Translations under genes and position numbers: made by a program | Notes under the pieces: generated by a model | Databases searched by the model: none | What the model saw: the letters and a program-made list of their open reading frames with translations, nothing else | What the model was told of the DNA's origin: nothing | In this document: piece after piece, positions 17,878-28,029 of the stretch | How the letters are laid out: every line of letters starts with the position of its first letter | How positions within the stretch are numbered: the first letter of the stretch is position 1 | NCBI GenBank assembly: GCA_947460345.1 | Contig: CANHGM010000014.1 | Location: forward strand, 1 to 64,000 | DNA: 64,000 nt | Reading direction: 5' to 3' | From: Bacteroidota bacterium | GTDB taxonomy: Bacteria; Bacteroidota; Bacteroidia; UKL13-3

Positions 17878-18420
17878 ATGAGTATAATGGAGATTATAGA
17901 AAATATCAAACAACGTTTAGGAAGATTGTATCTTTCTGCAGATAAAGCAGAGAAGGTCAATAGATACTCACAACCATTTGCAAAAATTGAGAATATTGGG
18001 GTGTTATATGAAGCCAATAGAGATGATATGGAAACGGTGAAAAAATATGCAGCTAAACTCAGAGCAGAAGGCAAAAAGGTATTTGAATTGGGTTATTATG
18101 ATCAGAAAGAATTAGTATTTGATATAAACTATACATTACATTCAGAATATATACACAAAAAACATATACAATGGAATGGCCTGCCTCAAACAGATATTGC
18201 ATCAGGTTTTAAAAGTGAAAATTTTGATTTATTGTTGAATTTATATACTTCAGATTCACTTCCATTGTTTTATGTTTCACTACATTCTAAAGCTAAATTT
18301 AGAATAGGTAAATATGTTAAAAAAAACATTACTTTTTTTGATATGATGATTGACAATGGAGAAAGCAAAGACCTTGATAATTTAATTAAACAAATAGATT
18401 ATTATATAAGAAAATTATGA
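17878..18420 (+). CDS. DUF6913-like conserved hypothetical protein
   Basis: 180 aa ORF overlapping dapA by 4 nt (ATGA); LNLYTSDSLPLFYVSLHSKAKFRIGKY. Confidence 0.7.
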   Translation: MSIMEIIENIKQRLGRLYLSADKAEKVNRYSQPFAKIENIGVLYEANRDDMETVKKYAAKLRAEGKKVFELGYYDQKELVFDINYTLHSEYIHKKHIQWNGLPQTDIASGFKSENFDLLLNLYTSDSLPLFYVSLHSKAKFRIGKYVKKNITFFDMMIDNGESKDLDNLIKQIDYYIRKL

Positions 18421-19295
18421 ATATAAAAGGAACAGGTGTGGCTTTAATTACACCTTTTAACAAAGATTTTAGTATTGATTTTGAAGGACTCAAACGCATG
18501 GTCAATCATATAATTGATGGCGGTTTGGATTATATAGTAGTTTTAGGTACTACCGGTGAAACCGCTACCTTAAACAAAAAAGAAAAAGAAACAGTTTTTA
18601 AAGCTGTTGCTGAATATACCAATAACAGAATACCTTTAGTTGCGGGTCTAGGAGGTAACAATACCCTTGATTTAATAGAAACCATTACACACTTTGATTT
18701 TACAGGATACAGTGGCATTCTATCTGTAAGCCCATATTACAACAAGCCTAATCAAAATGGTATATATATGCATTACAAAATGGTTGCTGAAGCTTCTCCT
18801 ATTCCTGTAATTATATATAATGTTCCGGGTAGAACAGGGTCAAATATTTCTCCTGAAACAGTGTGTAGATTAGCAAAAGATTGTCGCAATATTATTGCTG
18901 TAAAAGAAGCATCGGGCAACTTAGAGCAATGTATGAATATTGTTCAACGTATGCCAGCAAACTTTGCAGTTACTTCAGGTGATGATTCATTTACTTTGCC
19001 ATTTATGAGCATAGGTATGTGTGGAGTGATTTCAGTTATTGCAAATGCTTATCCGGCTCAAATGAGTGCTTTGGTTAATGCTTGTTTAAACAAAGATTAT
19101 GATAAAGCAAACCAACTTCATTATAAATTATATGAGTTAATGAAATTGATTTTTGCCGATGGTAGCCCCGGTGGTATTAAATATATATTAAACAAATTAG
19201 GTCTTTGCGAAACTACGGTTCGTCTTCCTTTGCATGACATTAGTGAGCAAACAGCTGTTTTGATTGATGCTGCAATGTTAGAATTTAGCAAATAA
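18417..19295 (+). CDS. dapA: 4-hydroxy-tetrahydrodipicolinate synthase
   Basis: GTGVALITPFNKDFSIDFEGL, VVLGTTGETATL, YNVPGRTGSNISPETV, IIAVKEASGNLEQ. Confidence 0.97.
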   Translation: MNIKGTGVALITPFNKDFSIDFEGLKRMVNHIIDGGLDYIVVLGTTGETATLNKKEKETVFKAVAEYTNNRIPLVAGLGGNNTLDLIETITHFDFTGYSGILSVSPYYNKPNQNGIYMHYKMVAEASPIPVIIYNVPGRTGSNISPETVCRLAKDCRNIIAVKEASGNLEQCMNIVQRMPANFAVTSGDDSFTLPFMSIGMCGVISVIANAYPAQMSALVNACLNKDYDKANQLHYKLYELMKLIFADGSPGGIKYILNKLGLCETTVRLPLHDISEQTAVLIDAAMLEFSK

Positions 19296-19301
19296 CCCTG
19301 T

Positions 19302-19745
19302 ATGAAAAAGTTGTTATATATCTTTTTGCTTATTACAATTGTTTCATGTTCAAAAACAAAAAAATTACATGATAGATTGATAGGTGAATGGAACATAGAA
19401 AGTGTTGAAGGAACGCTTACCGATTCTATATATACTTTTGATTTTAGTAATAAAAATGCTGGTATGTTTCAATTTAGAGAAGTTTTAGCCACAGCTCAAG
19501 GTGGTAAATATAGTTTTATAATATATGATACGCAAAGAAATCAAACTTTGGCAAGCGAAGATGAAGTGATTACTTGGGAAAATAATGGGAATACAGTAAC
19601 CACTGATAACAATGATGGTAAAAAAATAATTTGGAATATAAGTCTAAATACTAAAAGCGAACAAATTTGGTCTGCTAGCTTCCCTATGAATAAATCTGGC
19701 TCTAAGATATTGAATATAACAAAAATGGTTTTAAAGAAAAAGTAG
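19302..19745 (+). CDS. small lipoprotein, lipocalin-like
   Basis: LLITIVSCSK lipobox; LIGEWNIESVEGT. Confidence 0.65.
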   Translation: MKKLLYIFLLITIVSCSKTKKLHDRLIGEWNIESVEGTLTDSIYTFDFSNKNAGMFQFREVLATAQGGKYSFIIYDTQRNQTLASEDEVITWENNGNTVTTDNNDGKKIIWNISLNTKSEQIWSASFPMNKSGSKILNITKMVLKKK

Positions 19746-19750
19746 TTGTA

Positions 19751-22240
19751 TTAATACGGGTCAACATCTACAGTAATATATAATTTTTTATAATCAATAT
19801 ATATATGCTCCATTTGTTTTTTTACTAATTCTTTTACTTGTGAAATACTCACATTCTCTCTTTCAACTTTTATTAATATACTTTGTATATAATAATCTTG
19901 AAGTTTAGAGATTAATGGTTTTTCAGGTCCAATTACTCGTTTGCCTAATATTTGCTTAAGTTTAGATCCCAATTGCGTAGCTGCATTCAAACAATTTTGA
20001 TGGTCTTTTGACTTTAAAGTTAGTTTAATTAACCTGGTAAAAGGTGGGTAATTAAATTTTTGTCTTTGAATGATTTCTGAATCATAAAATCCTTGATAAC
20101 TATGCTGTAAAATATGATACAAAACTTGATGGTTAGGGGTAGATGTTTGTATAATTACTTTGCCTTTAATTAATCTTCTACCAGAACGTCCACTCACTTG
20201 ACTTAATAATTGAAAGCTTCGTTCGTTAGCCCTAAAATCAGGGAAATGCAATAATTGGTCTGCATTCATTATACCTACTAAGCTCACATTCTCAAAGTCT
20301 AAACCTTTACTCACCATTTGTGTTCCTATTAAAATATCAGTACGTCTTTCTTCCAAATCTGTAATAATTTTTTGATGCCCAGTTTTAGTTCTAGTTGTTT
20401 CTAAATCTAACCTTGCAACTCTGGCATCTGGCAAAATAGTTTTTAAATCGTCTTCAATTTTCTCTGTTCCAAATCCCTTAAAACCAATATCAGTTGAACC
20501 ACAAGCACCACATTTACCAGTTGCATCTTCTTTATATCCACAATAGTGGCATTTAAGGGTGTGGTTATATTTATGATAGGTGAGTGTGATATCACAGTGC
20601 TTGCATTTAGGAATCCAATTGCATGTGGCACATTCTATTTGAGGTACATAGCCTCTTCTGTTTTGAAATAATATGATTTGGTGCTCATCTGCTAATTGCT
20701 TTTCCATCTCATTTAGCAGCTGCGAAGTAAAATTATACTTGAACGTTTTAGTTCTTTTCTCAAACCCAACATCTGCCAATTCTATATCTGGAAGTTGAGA
20801 TCCACCAAATCTGTTAAATAAGGTCACATAACCATATTTTCCATGAGTCGCCGAATAAAATGTTTCTACAGCAGGTGTGGCCGATCCAAGCAGAACCTTG
20901 GCTTGATGTATCTGAGCCAATACCATAGCTGTATCTCTTGCTTGATATCGAGGTGCTGGGTCTTGCTGTTTGTAACTGCTTTCATGTTCTTCATCAACTA
21001 TAACCAATCCCAAGTTAGAAAAAGGAAGAAATAATGCTGAACGAGCCCCCATAATTATTTTTATTTTATGATCAGCAAGCTTGTTCCAAATTTCAACCCT
21101 TTCGTTCTCATTAAATTTACTATGACTAAGCATAATTTGATTGCCAAAATACTTTTTTAATCGCTTAATCATTTGCCCTGTTAAAGCAATTTCTGGTAAC
21201 AAATACAATACTTGTTTTCCTTGATTGATCGTTTCTTGAATGAGTTGAGCATATATATGTGTTTTACCACTGCCTGTAACACCATGCAATAAACATATGT
21301 TTTTCTCTTTATAGGTTTCTAATATTTTTTGATATGCTTCTGTTTGTTCTGCATTAAGTTCAAATGTTTCTTTTACTTGGTCATTATATATAAGTCTATC
21401 TGTTTCTAATTTGTAACTTTCAAAAACTCCTTTTTCTATTAAAGCATGAATAGCAGATGAAGCATTATTGGCTGTTGAAATTTTAGATAATACAGCTTTT
21501 TCAACAGGTTTTCCTGATTGTGCTTGCTGTATATATAACATCAAAACCTCTGATTGTTTTGGAGCTTTTTTTTCTAATGTATCAAATAAATGATTAAGTG
21601 CATCATCGTTGTTAAAACTTTGGCTAAGCCTTATACATTCTTTTTGTTTTTGAGTATATTTCTCATTCAATTCTTCTTTTACCAATATAAGTTCTTTATA
21701 AAACAAAGACTTTAAAATTTTATATACGTTGCTTAACTCTAATATTTCGCATACTTTTTTAATGGTAAGTTCTTTTTGTAATTCAAGGGCTTCTATGATC
21801 AAAAATTCATGGTCAGTAAGCTGAGAATAATCAATATCTTCAAAATATTTTAAAGTGATTTTAGTTTCTGATTCTAGCTTTAACCCTGCAGGCATGGCTG
21901 CATTCATCACTTCTCCAAGCGAACACATATAATAATTCGAAATCCATTGCCATAAATCTAACTGCTTTTTATTTACAATGGGTTGGTCATCTACTACTGA
22001 AAGTATATATTTAGCTTCATATACCTGAGGCACTCTGTTGTGAATTTCCCATATAATAGCACTATATATTTTCTTGCTTCCAAATTGAACTACTATTCTT
22101 TTGCCTACCTCCAAATAAGGTACTAAATCTTCAGGAACCCTGTAAGTATATAATTGGGGCAAATACAATGGCAACACTACGTCTACAAATACTGCCTGTG
22201 CAATATGAGTATCAGGAATATCTTGCCATTCGTTTTTCAT
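19751..22240 (-). CDS. priA: primosomal protein N' (PriA helicase)
   Basis: LLHGVTGSGKTHIYAQLIQ, VDEEHESSYKQQDPAPRYQARD, Cys-rich zinc region CATCNWIPKCKHCDITLTYHKYNHTLKCHYCGY. Confidence 0.97.
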   Translation of the reverse strand: MKNEWQDIPDTHIAQAVFVDVVLPLYLPQLYTYRVPEDLVPYLEVGKRIVVQFGSKKIYSAIIWEIHNRVPQVYEAKYILSVVDDQPIVNKKQLDLWQWISNYYMCSLGEVMNAAMPAGLKLESETKITLKYFEDIDYSQLTDHEFLIIEALELQKELTIKKVCEILELSNVYKILKSLFYKELILVKEELNEKYTQKQKECIRLSQSFNNDDALNHLFDTLEKKAPKQSEVLMLYIQQAQSGKPVEKAVLSKISTANNASSAIHALIEKGVFESYKLETDRLIYNDQVKETFELNAEQTEAYQKILETYKEKNICLLHGVTGSGKTHIYAQLIQETINQGKQVLYLLPEIALTGQMIKRLKKYFGNQIMLSHSKFNENERVEIWNKLADHKIKIIMGARSALFLPFSNLGLVIVDEEHESSYKQQDPAPRYQARDTAMVLAQIHQAKVLLGSATPAVETFYSATHGKYGYVTLFNRFGGSQLPDIELADVGFEKRTKTFKYNFTSQLLNEMEKQLADEHQIILFQNRRGYVPQIECATCNWIPKCKHCDITLTYHKYNHTLKCHYCGYKEDATGKCGACGSTDIGFKGFGTEKIEDDLKTILPDARVARLDLETTRTKTGHQKIITDLEERRTDILIGTQMVSKGLDFENVSLVGIMNADQLLHFPDFRANERSFQLLSQVSGRSGRRLIKGKVIIQTSTPNHQVLYHILQHSYQGFYDSEIIQRQKFNYPPFTRLIKLTLKSKDHQNCLNAATQLGSKLKQILGKRVIGPEKPLISKLQDYYIQSILIKVERENVSISQVKELVKKQMEHIYIDYKKLYITVDVDPY

Positions 22241-22284
22241 AAATTCAGTATATATAAATTTAATTAAGCTTTATTTTTAGATAC

Positions 22285-22308
22285 AAAAAGCCACCCATTA
22301 AGAGTGGC
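22285..22308 (-). terminator. terminator downstream of TPR gene
   Basis: minus-strand GCCACTC-ttaat-GGGTGGC-TTTTTG. Confidence 0.7.
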
Positions 22309-22332
22309 CTGTGTTTTAGTTTTCTAATAATA

Positions 22333-23940
22333 TTAAAATTTATAAAACTTTTTAAATAGGTTGGCCTGTTTGTTTTCTGGGTCAAGTTCTAAAACTTTTT
22401 TCCACATGTCAATACATTCAGTTTTCATTCCTTTTTCATGATATAAATTTCCTATATAAGAGTATGATTCTATTAACTCTTTTTTGTATTTCGCTTCATC
22501 AGCTTTAGTCATATCAATAAATTTTTGATAGTTAGTTAAAGCATCTGGTCCAGCATTTTTTAGTTCTTTTCTAATATCTTTTTGTGTATATGTTCTAGCA
22601 GTCCAATAATAGCCATATGGCCAATCTGCTTTCATATCTGTTACCTTCTTGAAACAAGCCAAAGCACTGTCTAATCTGGTAGAGTCGGTCTTAGCAGCAA
22701 ATACATATGTTTGACCTAAAGCAAAATTATCTGTAATATTGTCTTTGATAGCTAATCTATAAGTGAAGGCTGCAATAGCTTCATTGTATTTTTTATTGCG
22801 TTTGTAATTGTTACCAATCTCACTATACAATTCTGATTTTGAATTGTCTAAAGCCATTGCTTTTTTAAATGATTCAATGGCTAAAGAATCTTTACCGGTT
22901 TTTTGTAACAACAATCCATAATATCTATAATCGTCATATATAATTTTTGAAGGATTGGTTTGTTTTGCGAAAAATTTATCCATGTTTATCATTCCTTCAG
23001 CGTAATTGTTTGTTTCGTAATATGAACATCCTAACAAACGATATAAGAATGGTCTGCTGCTATCTATTTGGTTAATATTGTTAATTTCTTCTATAGCTTT
23101 GACATAGTCTTTACTAAGATATAAAAATGATGCATATCTCACTCGGGCATATAAATCATTATTTACCATAGAAAGGTATTTTACATAGTTTTCTTTTGCT
23201 AATTCATACTTACGAGTCAAACTATATATTTCAGCCATTTGTGCGTATAAAGGGGCGTAGTCTGGGTCAATTTCCAAACCTTTTTTGGTTGTTTCTACAG
23301 CTATCAAATAAGCTTCTGGTGTACGAGCTCTAGAATATAAATTTCCTTTCTTTAAATATGATTTGGCATATTTTGGATCTTTAGTTAAAGCCAATTCATA
23401 GTTTTTTATAGGTAAACTTGGGTCTTCTTTTTCTAAATATAAATCACCTAAAGCTATATATATATCAGGATTGTTCTTTTCGATGGTTTGTGCTAATGTT
23501 AACAAAGATTCTGCTTGAACTAAATCTTTGTTTTTCTCTGATTGAGTATAGGCCTCACCTATATACAATAAAACTTTTGCATTTTTCTTTTTACTTATTT
23601 CTAGTGCTTTGTTAAAAAAAGTTTTTGCATCTTCAGGCTTATTCTCATCTAGTAATAGCTGCCCTAATCCTACATTACACAATGCGTTTTCTTTTGAAAT
23701 TTCTAAACCTTTGTCAAAGTTTAATTTGGCTGAATTTGCATCATCTACTCTTCTGTATATATCTCCTAAGTAATAATATAAGTCAGCATTTGTAGGCTCG
23801 CTTTTTAATAAATTGTTAAATACTGTTTTGGCTTGATCAAATTTCATTGCATCTATCATTTTTATTCCTTCAGTAACAGTTTGACTGAAAGTATTAATTG
23901 ATGCAACTACAAGCATTAAAATAAATGTGATTCTTTTCAT
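22333..23940 (-). CDS. TPR-repeat protein
   Basis: signal peptide plus many TPRs (NADLYYYLGDIYRRVDDANSAKLNFDKGLEI...). Confidence 0.88.
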   Translation of the reverse strand: MKRITFILMLVVASINTFSQTVTEGIKMIDAMKFDQAKTVFNNLLKSEPTNADLYYYLGDIYRRVDDANSAKLNFDKGLEISKENALCNVGLGQLLLDENKPEDAKTFFNKALEISKKKNAKVLLYIGEAYTQSEKNKDLVQAESLLTLAQTIEKNNPDIYIALGDLYLEKEDPSLPIKNYELALTKDPKYAKSYLKKGNLYSRARTPEAYLIAVETTKKGLEIDPDYAPLYAQMAEIYSLTRKYELAKENYVKYLSMVNNDLYARVRYASFLYLSKDYVKAIEEINNINQIDSSRPFLYRLLGCSYYETNNYAEGMINMDKFFAKQTNPSKIIYDDYRYYGLLLQKTGKDSLAIESFKKAMALDNSKSELYSEIGNNYKRNKKYNEAIAAFTYRLAIKDNITDNFALGQTYVFAAKTDSTRLDSALACFKKVTDMKADWPYGYYWTARTYTQKDIRKELKNAGPDALTNYQKFIDMTKADEAKYKKELIESYSYIGNLYHEKGMKTECIDMWKKVLELDPENKQANLFKKFYKF

Positions 23941-23945
23941 GTATA

Positions 23946-24884
23946 TTATTTTTTTATTTCTATTTCTCTAATCCAAGCTCTTTGTGCCATTGGAAGCAAT
24001 CCGCCTTGTTGAACTACGGTTTGCCCTTTTTGGCTGCACAAAAACGATACAAATCCTGTACCAAGTCCTTCTCTAGGTTCAGCATTTATACTATATATAG
24101 TTCTATGAAACGGATATGCATTATAGTATAAGTAAGCTTGAAAAGGTTTGAAATAATTGCCGTGATTTTTACTAGTATCTGCTGGGTTTATTCCCATTAC
24201 TTTAAAACCTTCATAAAAGCTGCCAGTTGTTCTGTCTCTGCCATCTGATATCCAATTTAAACCTATAATGCCAATAGCATATTTATTCTCTTTTATATAG
24301 TCTATCACTTTTTGGTTATTTTCAAGTGCTGAAACATTCTTATATAGTTTGCCTTGCGTATGCGTTAATACATGCTTCACCGTGCTCGAATTGGCATTGT
24401 CAAAAACCAATTGAATAGGTTTGCTAGATAATTTGCTGTTCCATTGATTCCAAGTAGTAATCTCGCCTGTTAAAATTTTGATGATGTTTTCATAGCTAAT
24501 GGTATCAGGGTTCGAGTTGTTTGTAATAAATGCAACACCATCTTTAGCAATATTGTTTACACGCAATTTCATTTTTCTGTTCTCGAAAAATGCAAATTCT
24601 TCTTTGCTTGGCTCTCTTGTAACCAAAATCATCCTTACACTGTCATCCAATAGTTGTGTATATATATCTGATTCTACGCCTGATTTAATGTCTATATTTG
24701 CTTTTGGGCAAAGGGTTTCAAAACTTTTAACTTCACTTGAAGCCAAGGGGAACAATGTTTCATCGGTACCTATGGTTATATGTCCTGTGGTTGGAGTGTC
24801 TATAGGTTTATCATTGGTTGTACCTGAATTGCAGCTTCCATAAAATATGGATATAGCAATTAATAAGTAGTTAAGCTTTTTCAT
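23946..24884 (-). CDS. PstS-like phosphate ABC transporter substrate-binding protein
   Basis: lipoprotein N-term FYGSCNSG; ITIGTDETLFPLASSEVKSFE; GFVSFLCSQKGQTVVQQGGLLPMAQ. Confidence 0.82.
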   Translation of the reverse strand: MKKLNYLLIAISIFYGSCNSGTTNDKPIDTPTTGHITIGTDETLFPLASSEVKSFETLCPKANIDIKSGVESDIYTQLLDDSVRMILVTREPSKEEFAFFENRKMKLRVNNIAKDGVAFITNNSNPDTISYENIIKILTGEITTWNQWNSKLSSKPIQLVFDNANSSTVKHVLTHTQGKLYKNVSALENNQKVIDYIKENKYAIGIIGLNWISDGRDRTTGSFYEGFKVMGINPADTSKNHGNYFKPFQAYLYYNAYPFHRTIYSINAEPREGLGTGFVSFLCSQKGQTVVQQGGLLPMAQRAWIREIEIKK

Positions 24885-24939
24885 ATTGATTTAACGTTGT
24901 TTAAAAAGAAATAGTAAATGCCATAACAGAATGTGACAT

Positions 24940-25137
24940 TTATTTTACTTTGTAGTGTTTCCATGCCCTCATTCCTCTAAACGAACCATAAAAAATTAAA
25001 GCTCCGCCCAAAACATAGTTAAATGGTGAAGAAATATTTAATGGATTAGGGTAATAAGCAAGAAACATATAACCTAATACGATCATAAAGATCATGATTA
25101 CCAAGTGGTAGATAAGAATTGATTTTTCGTAATTCAT
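24940..25137 (-). CDS. small two-TM membrane protein
   Basis: 65 aa, two hydrophobic helices, in line with PstS-like/TPR genes. Confidence 0.6.
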   Translation of the reverse strand: MNYEKSILIYHLVIMIFMIVLGYMFLAYYPNPLNISSPFNYVLGGALIFYGSFRGMRAWKHYKVK

Positions 25138-25218
25138 TTGTCAGCAAAAATATAACATAAAAAAGTGTCATGGAAATTGATTTAATTATTCTTACTTTTG
25201 GCAGATAATAACTTTATC

Positions 25219-25632
25219 ATGAGAAAATCTATAATTATTGCTGCCTTATTCTTTGCATTCAATTCCATTGCAAAAGCCCAAAGTGTTGATATATATCACG
25301 ACAACTTACCCGAATTTTTAGAAAAAAGAAATACAAATGGTTTGATACGTTTAGTCAAAGATTCTATTGTGCTTCAAGATGATATCACCATCGGTAAGTA
25401 TAGAAAAGTCATTCAAAACAAAAAAGGGGTTGAACAATTAAGCTATGTTTTTTATCAAAAAAATGGAAAACCCATTGGCGATGTTTTAATTAAAGATAAA
25501 GCAAAAGGTAAAGTTATAGCCTACTCTAATAAAGATGGATTTGAAGTAAAATTTACCTACAGTACAGCAATTGATGAATATGAAATGATTGTGTTTTTCT
25601 TGAAATTTTATATCAATAATAAATACTTATAG
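25219..25632 (+). CDS. secreted hypothetical protein
   Basis: signal peptide MRKSIIIAALFFAFNSIAKAQ; start 25219 preferred. Confidence 0.6.
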   Translation: MRKSIIIAALFFAFNSIAKAQSVDIYHDNLPEFLEKRNTNGLIRLVKDSIVLQDDITIGKYRKVIQNKKGVEQLSYVFYQKNGKPIGDVLIKDKAKGKVIAYSNKDGFEVKFTYSTAIDEYEMIVFFLKFYINNKYL

Positions 25633-26070
25633 TAATTGTGCTGAATGTTCTTTGGTATCTACTTTATCAATTATAGTTTCAATTTTTCCTTTTTCATCTA
25701 TCACAAAAGTTGTGCGTGCTATTCCCATATATTTTCTTCCATACATACTTTTTTCTACCCAAACACCATAGTCTAATGCTATTTTATTATCAGTGTCTGC
25801 TAAAAGCGAAAATGGAAGATCATATTTTTCAATAAATTTTATGTGTTTTTTTTCTGTATCAGGGCTTACACCTAAAATCTCATATCCCTTTGCTTGAAAC
25901 GCATGATAATTGTCTCTTAAATTGCATGCTTCAGCTGTACAGCCCGGTGTATCATCTTTAGGATAAAAATACAATACTAGTTTTTTGCCTGTATAGTTTT
26001 TTAATGAAACCAAATTTCCATTTTGATCATTGGCACTAAATAGGGGGGCTTTTTGTCCTTCTTTTAACAT
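25627..26070 (-). CDS. bcp: thioredoxin-dependent peroxiredoxin (Bcp/PrxQ)
   Basis: KLVLYFYPKDDTPGCTAEACNLRDNY, VSPDTEKKHIKFIEKYDLPFSLLAD. Confidence 0.95.
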   Translation of the reverse strand: MLKEGQKAPLFSANDQNGNLVSLKNYTGKKLVLYFYPKDDTPGCTAEACNLRDNYHAFQAKGYEILGVSPDTEKKHIKFIEKYDLPFSLLADTDNKIALDYGVWVEKSMYGRKYMGIARTTFVIDEKGKIETIIDKVDTKEHSAQLL

Positions 26071-26298
26071 GGGGCTTAATTTTTTATATATGACAACTTA
26101 TCGTAATAAATTGTTTTATGAAAGTAAATTTTGTCGCAACAAAAATACTAATTGTTCATTTACTTTAATTAAATCTTGTGTTAGTTTATTTTTTCTTCTA
26201 CCGCTGACCCTAATGAATTATGTTTCAGTAAAAGAAATATTTTCAAAACCTCTTGATATTGACAAACTGATGCTTGCTTTTAGTAGCAATGTATAAGT

Positions 26299-28029
26299 TT
26301 ATTTTTGAATAATTATACTTTTTTTCCAAGTAGTTTTATTGCCCTTTTTGTCAGTCACTTCTATGTTGAATATATGCTTGCCTTTGGGGGTATTCTCATC
26401 GAACAGATAAGTAAGCCAATCATTTTTAGCATCATAATCCATCAAAACCCATTTGCCGTCTAGTGTACCTCGGTAACTAGCAATTCCACTCAGTTTGTCT
26501 TTGATTTCAAAATTCATATAGCCACCTTTTACAATGTTTTTTTTATTGATATTGGTAGGTTTAATTAGTGGTGGTAAAACGTCTGCTGAAACATAATATA
26601 TTCCCGGTCTCATAATTTTCCCTGTTACCCATCCATTAGTATACATTCCTCCTATATATCCTGAAATCCCTTTCCCATTTTGATACATGAGGCAAAGCTT
26701 TTCATTGGCAGCTTGGATTTTGCTTGGCTTTTTAAGTCCAATTTCAATTCCTTTGTAAAACGGATTATTGTTGTTTGCACTTGATAAATTTACTTTGCCA
26801 CAGTCGTCGCAACTATATAGTTGACGAGACAAAAAGGTGGTGTCAAAAATGGCACTTTCATCAGTTTTTATATAAAATATATCTTCTACAAATGAGGATG
26901 ATTTTTTGGGATAAATTGTATAATCACTCTGGAATATATATTCTTCTTTTTTAATTGGTAAAGTATCAATTATACCAATTAAAGTTAGATAATGCTCTAT
27001 ATAATTGCCTTTTAAATCTCTCGCAAATATGGAAGCTGTATAGCTTTTATTCTCTATTATTTCAAACCATCCTCTTCCTAATCCTTTATTTACAAAGGGT
27101 AAATCATTCCCGTCATCTATATATAGTTTTTGAAATCGTTGTCCAGTGGTCCAATATTTATCATAGTCTAAATGCACATTCACCATTTTTTGTTCGTTAA
27201 AACTAAATCGCTCAAATTGACATTCATATAGTTTTTTGTTGTCAACCATTAAACTTATTTCATATGGATTAAATGCTATCCTTTTAAAGGTAGTGTAATC
27301 ATTAACAATAGCTGATAATCCTATAACTCCAGCAGGTATATATATTGTATCATTTTCAGCTGTATCTGCTTTGATGATGTTATATAGTTCTGCCTGTCCG
27401 TTTTTGAATTTATATAAAGCAATATTTTTTATTTCGGGTTTGATGGTATCTAAAATATCTAACCCAAACAACAAAGGATTGATGATTTCTTCTGTCTTAG
27501 TATCTCTGATTTCAAAATGTATATGCGGGCCAGAACTACCACCACTGTTGCCACTATAGGCAATTACCTCCCCTTTTTTTATTGGCCATTCATTAGGCTT
27601 TGGAAAGAATTCTACTTCAAAACTTTCTTTTAGATATTGGGTGTCTTTTATAGCTTTTGCAATAAAGTCGTTGTATTTGCTTAGATGGGCATATACTGTT
27701 GTGTAACCATTAGGGTGGTCAATATATATAGCTTTTCCATAACCATAAGGCCATACTTTTACCCTGCTTACATAACCATCGGCAGCAGCTAATACTGGCA
27801 TGCCTTCTTTTTCATAAGTAGTAATATCAATTCCATAATGAAAATGGTCGTTACGCAAAGTGCAGAAATTTCCACTGAGGTATATAGGGCTGTCTATGGG
27901 GCTTCGGAAGTAGTTTTGTGGGTAGGCTTGTGTTTGAGCATTTGCATCTGTATATACACTAACAAATAAGAAAAGTAGCATATAAAGGAAGTAGTTTGTT
28001 TTTTGTTGCATATATATAAGTTTATTCAA
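26299..28029 (-). CDS. M23 family metallopeptidase (paralog 1)
   Basis: NDHFHYGIDI, GNSGGSSGPHIHFEIRD; true start could be ATG at 28011. Confidence 0.9.
   Translation of the reverse strand: MNKLIYMQQKTNYFLYMLLFLFVSVYTDANAQTQAYPQNYFRSPIDSPIYLSGNFCTLRNDHFHYGIDITTYEKEGMPVLAAADGYVSRVKVWPYGYGKAIYIDHPNGYTTVYAHLSKYNDFIAKAIKDTQYLKESFEVEFFPKPNEWPIKKGEVIAYSGNSGGSSGPHIHFEIRDTKTEEIINPLLFGLDILDTIKPEIKNIALYKFKNGQAELYNIIKADTAENDTIYIPAGVIGLSAIVNDYTTFKRIAFNPYEISLMVDNKKLYECQFERFSFNEQKMVNVHLDYDKYWTTGQRFQKLYIDDGNDLPFVNKGLGRGWFEIIENKSYTASIFARDLKGNYIEHYLTLIGIIDTLPIKKEEYIFQSDYTIYPKKSSSFVEDIFYIKTDESAIFDTTFLSRQLYSCDDCGKVNLSSANNNNPFYKGIEIGLKKPSKIQAANEKLCLMYQNGKGISGYIGGMYTNGWVTGKIMRPGIYYVSADVLPPLIKPTNINKKNIVKGGYMNFEIKDKLSGIASYRGTLDGKWVLMDYDAKNDWLTYLFDENTPKGKHIFNIEVTDKKGNKTTWKKSIIIQK

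Noticed and set aside
25627-25632. Convergent overlap of bcp with the upstream hypothetical gene
   Set aside because: A 6-nt stop-codon overlap is common in compact genomes and not noteworthy.
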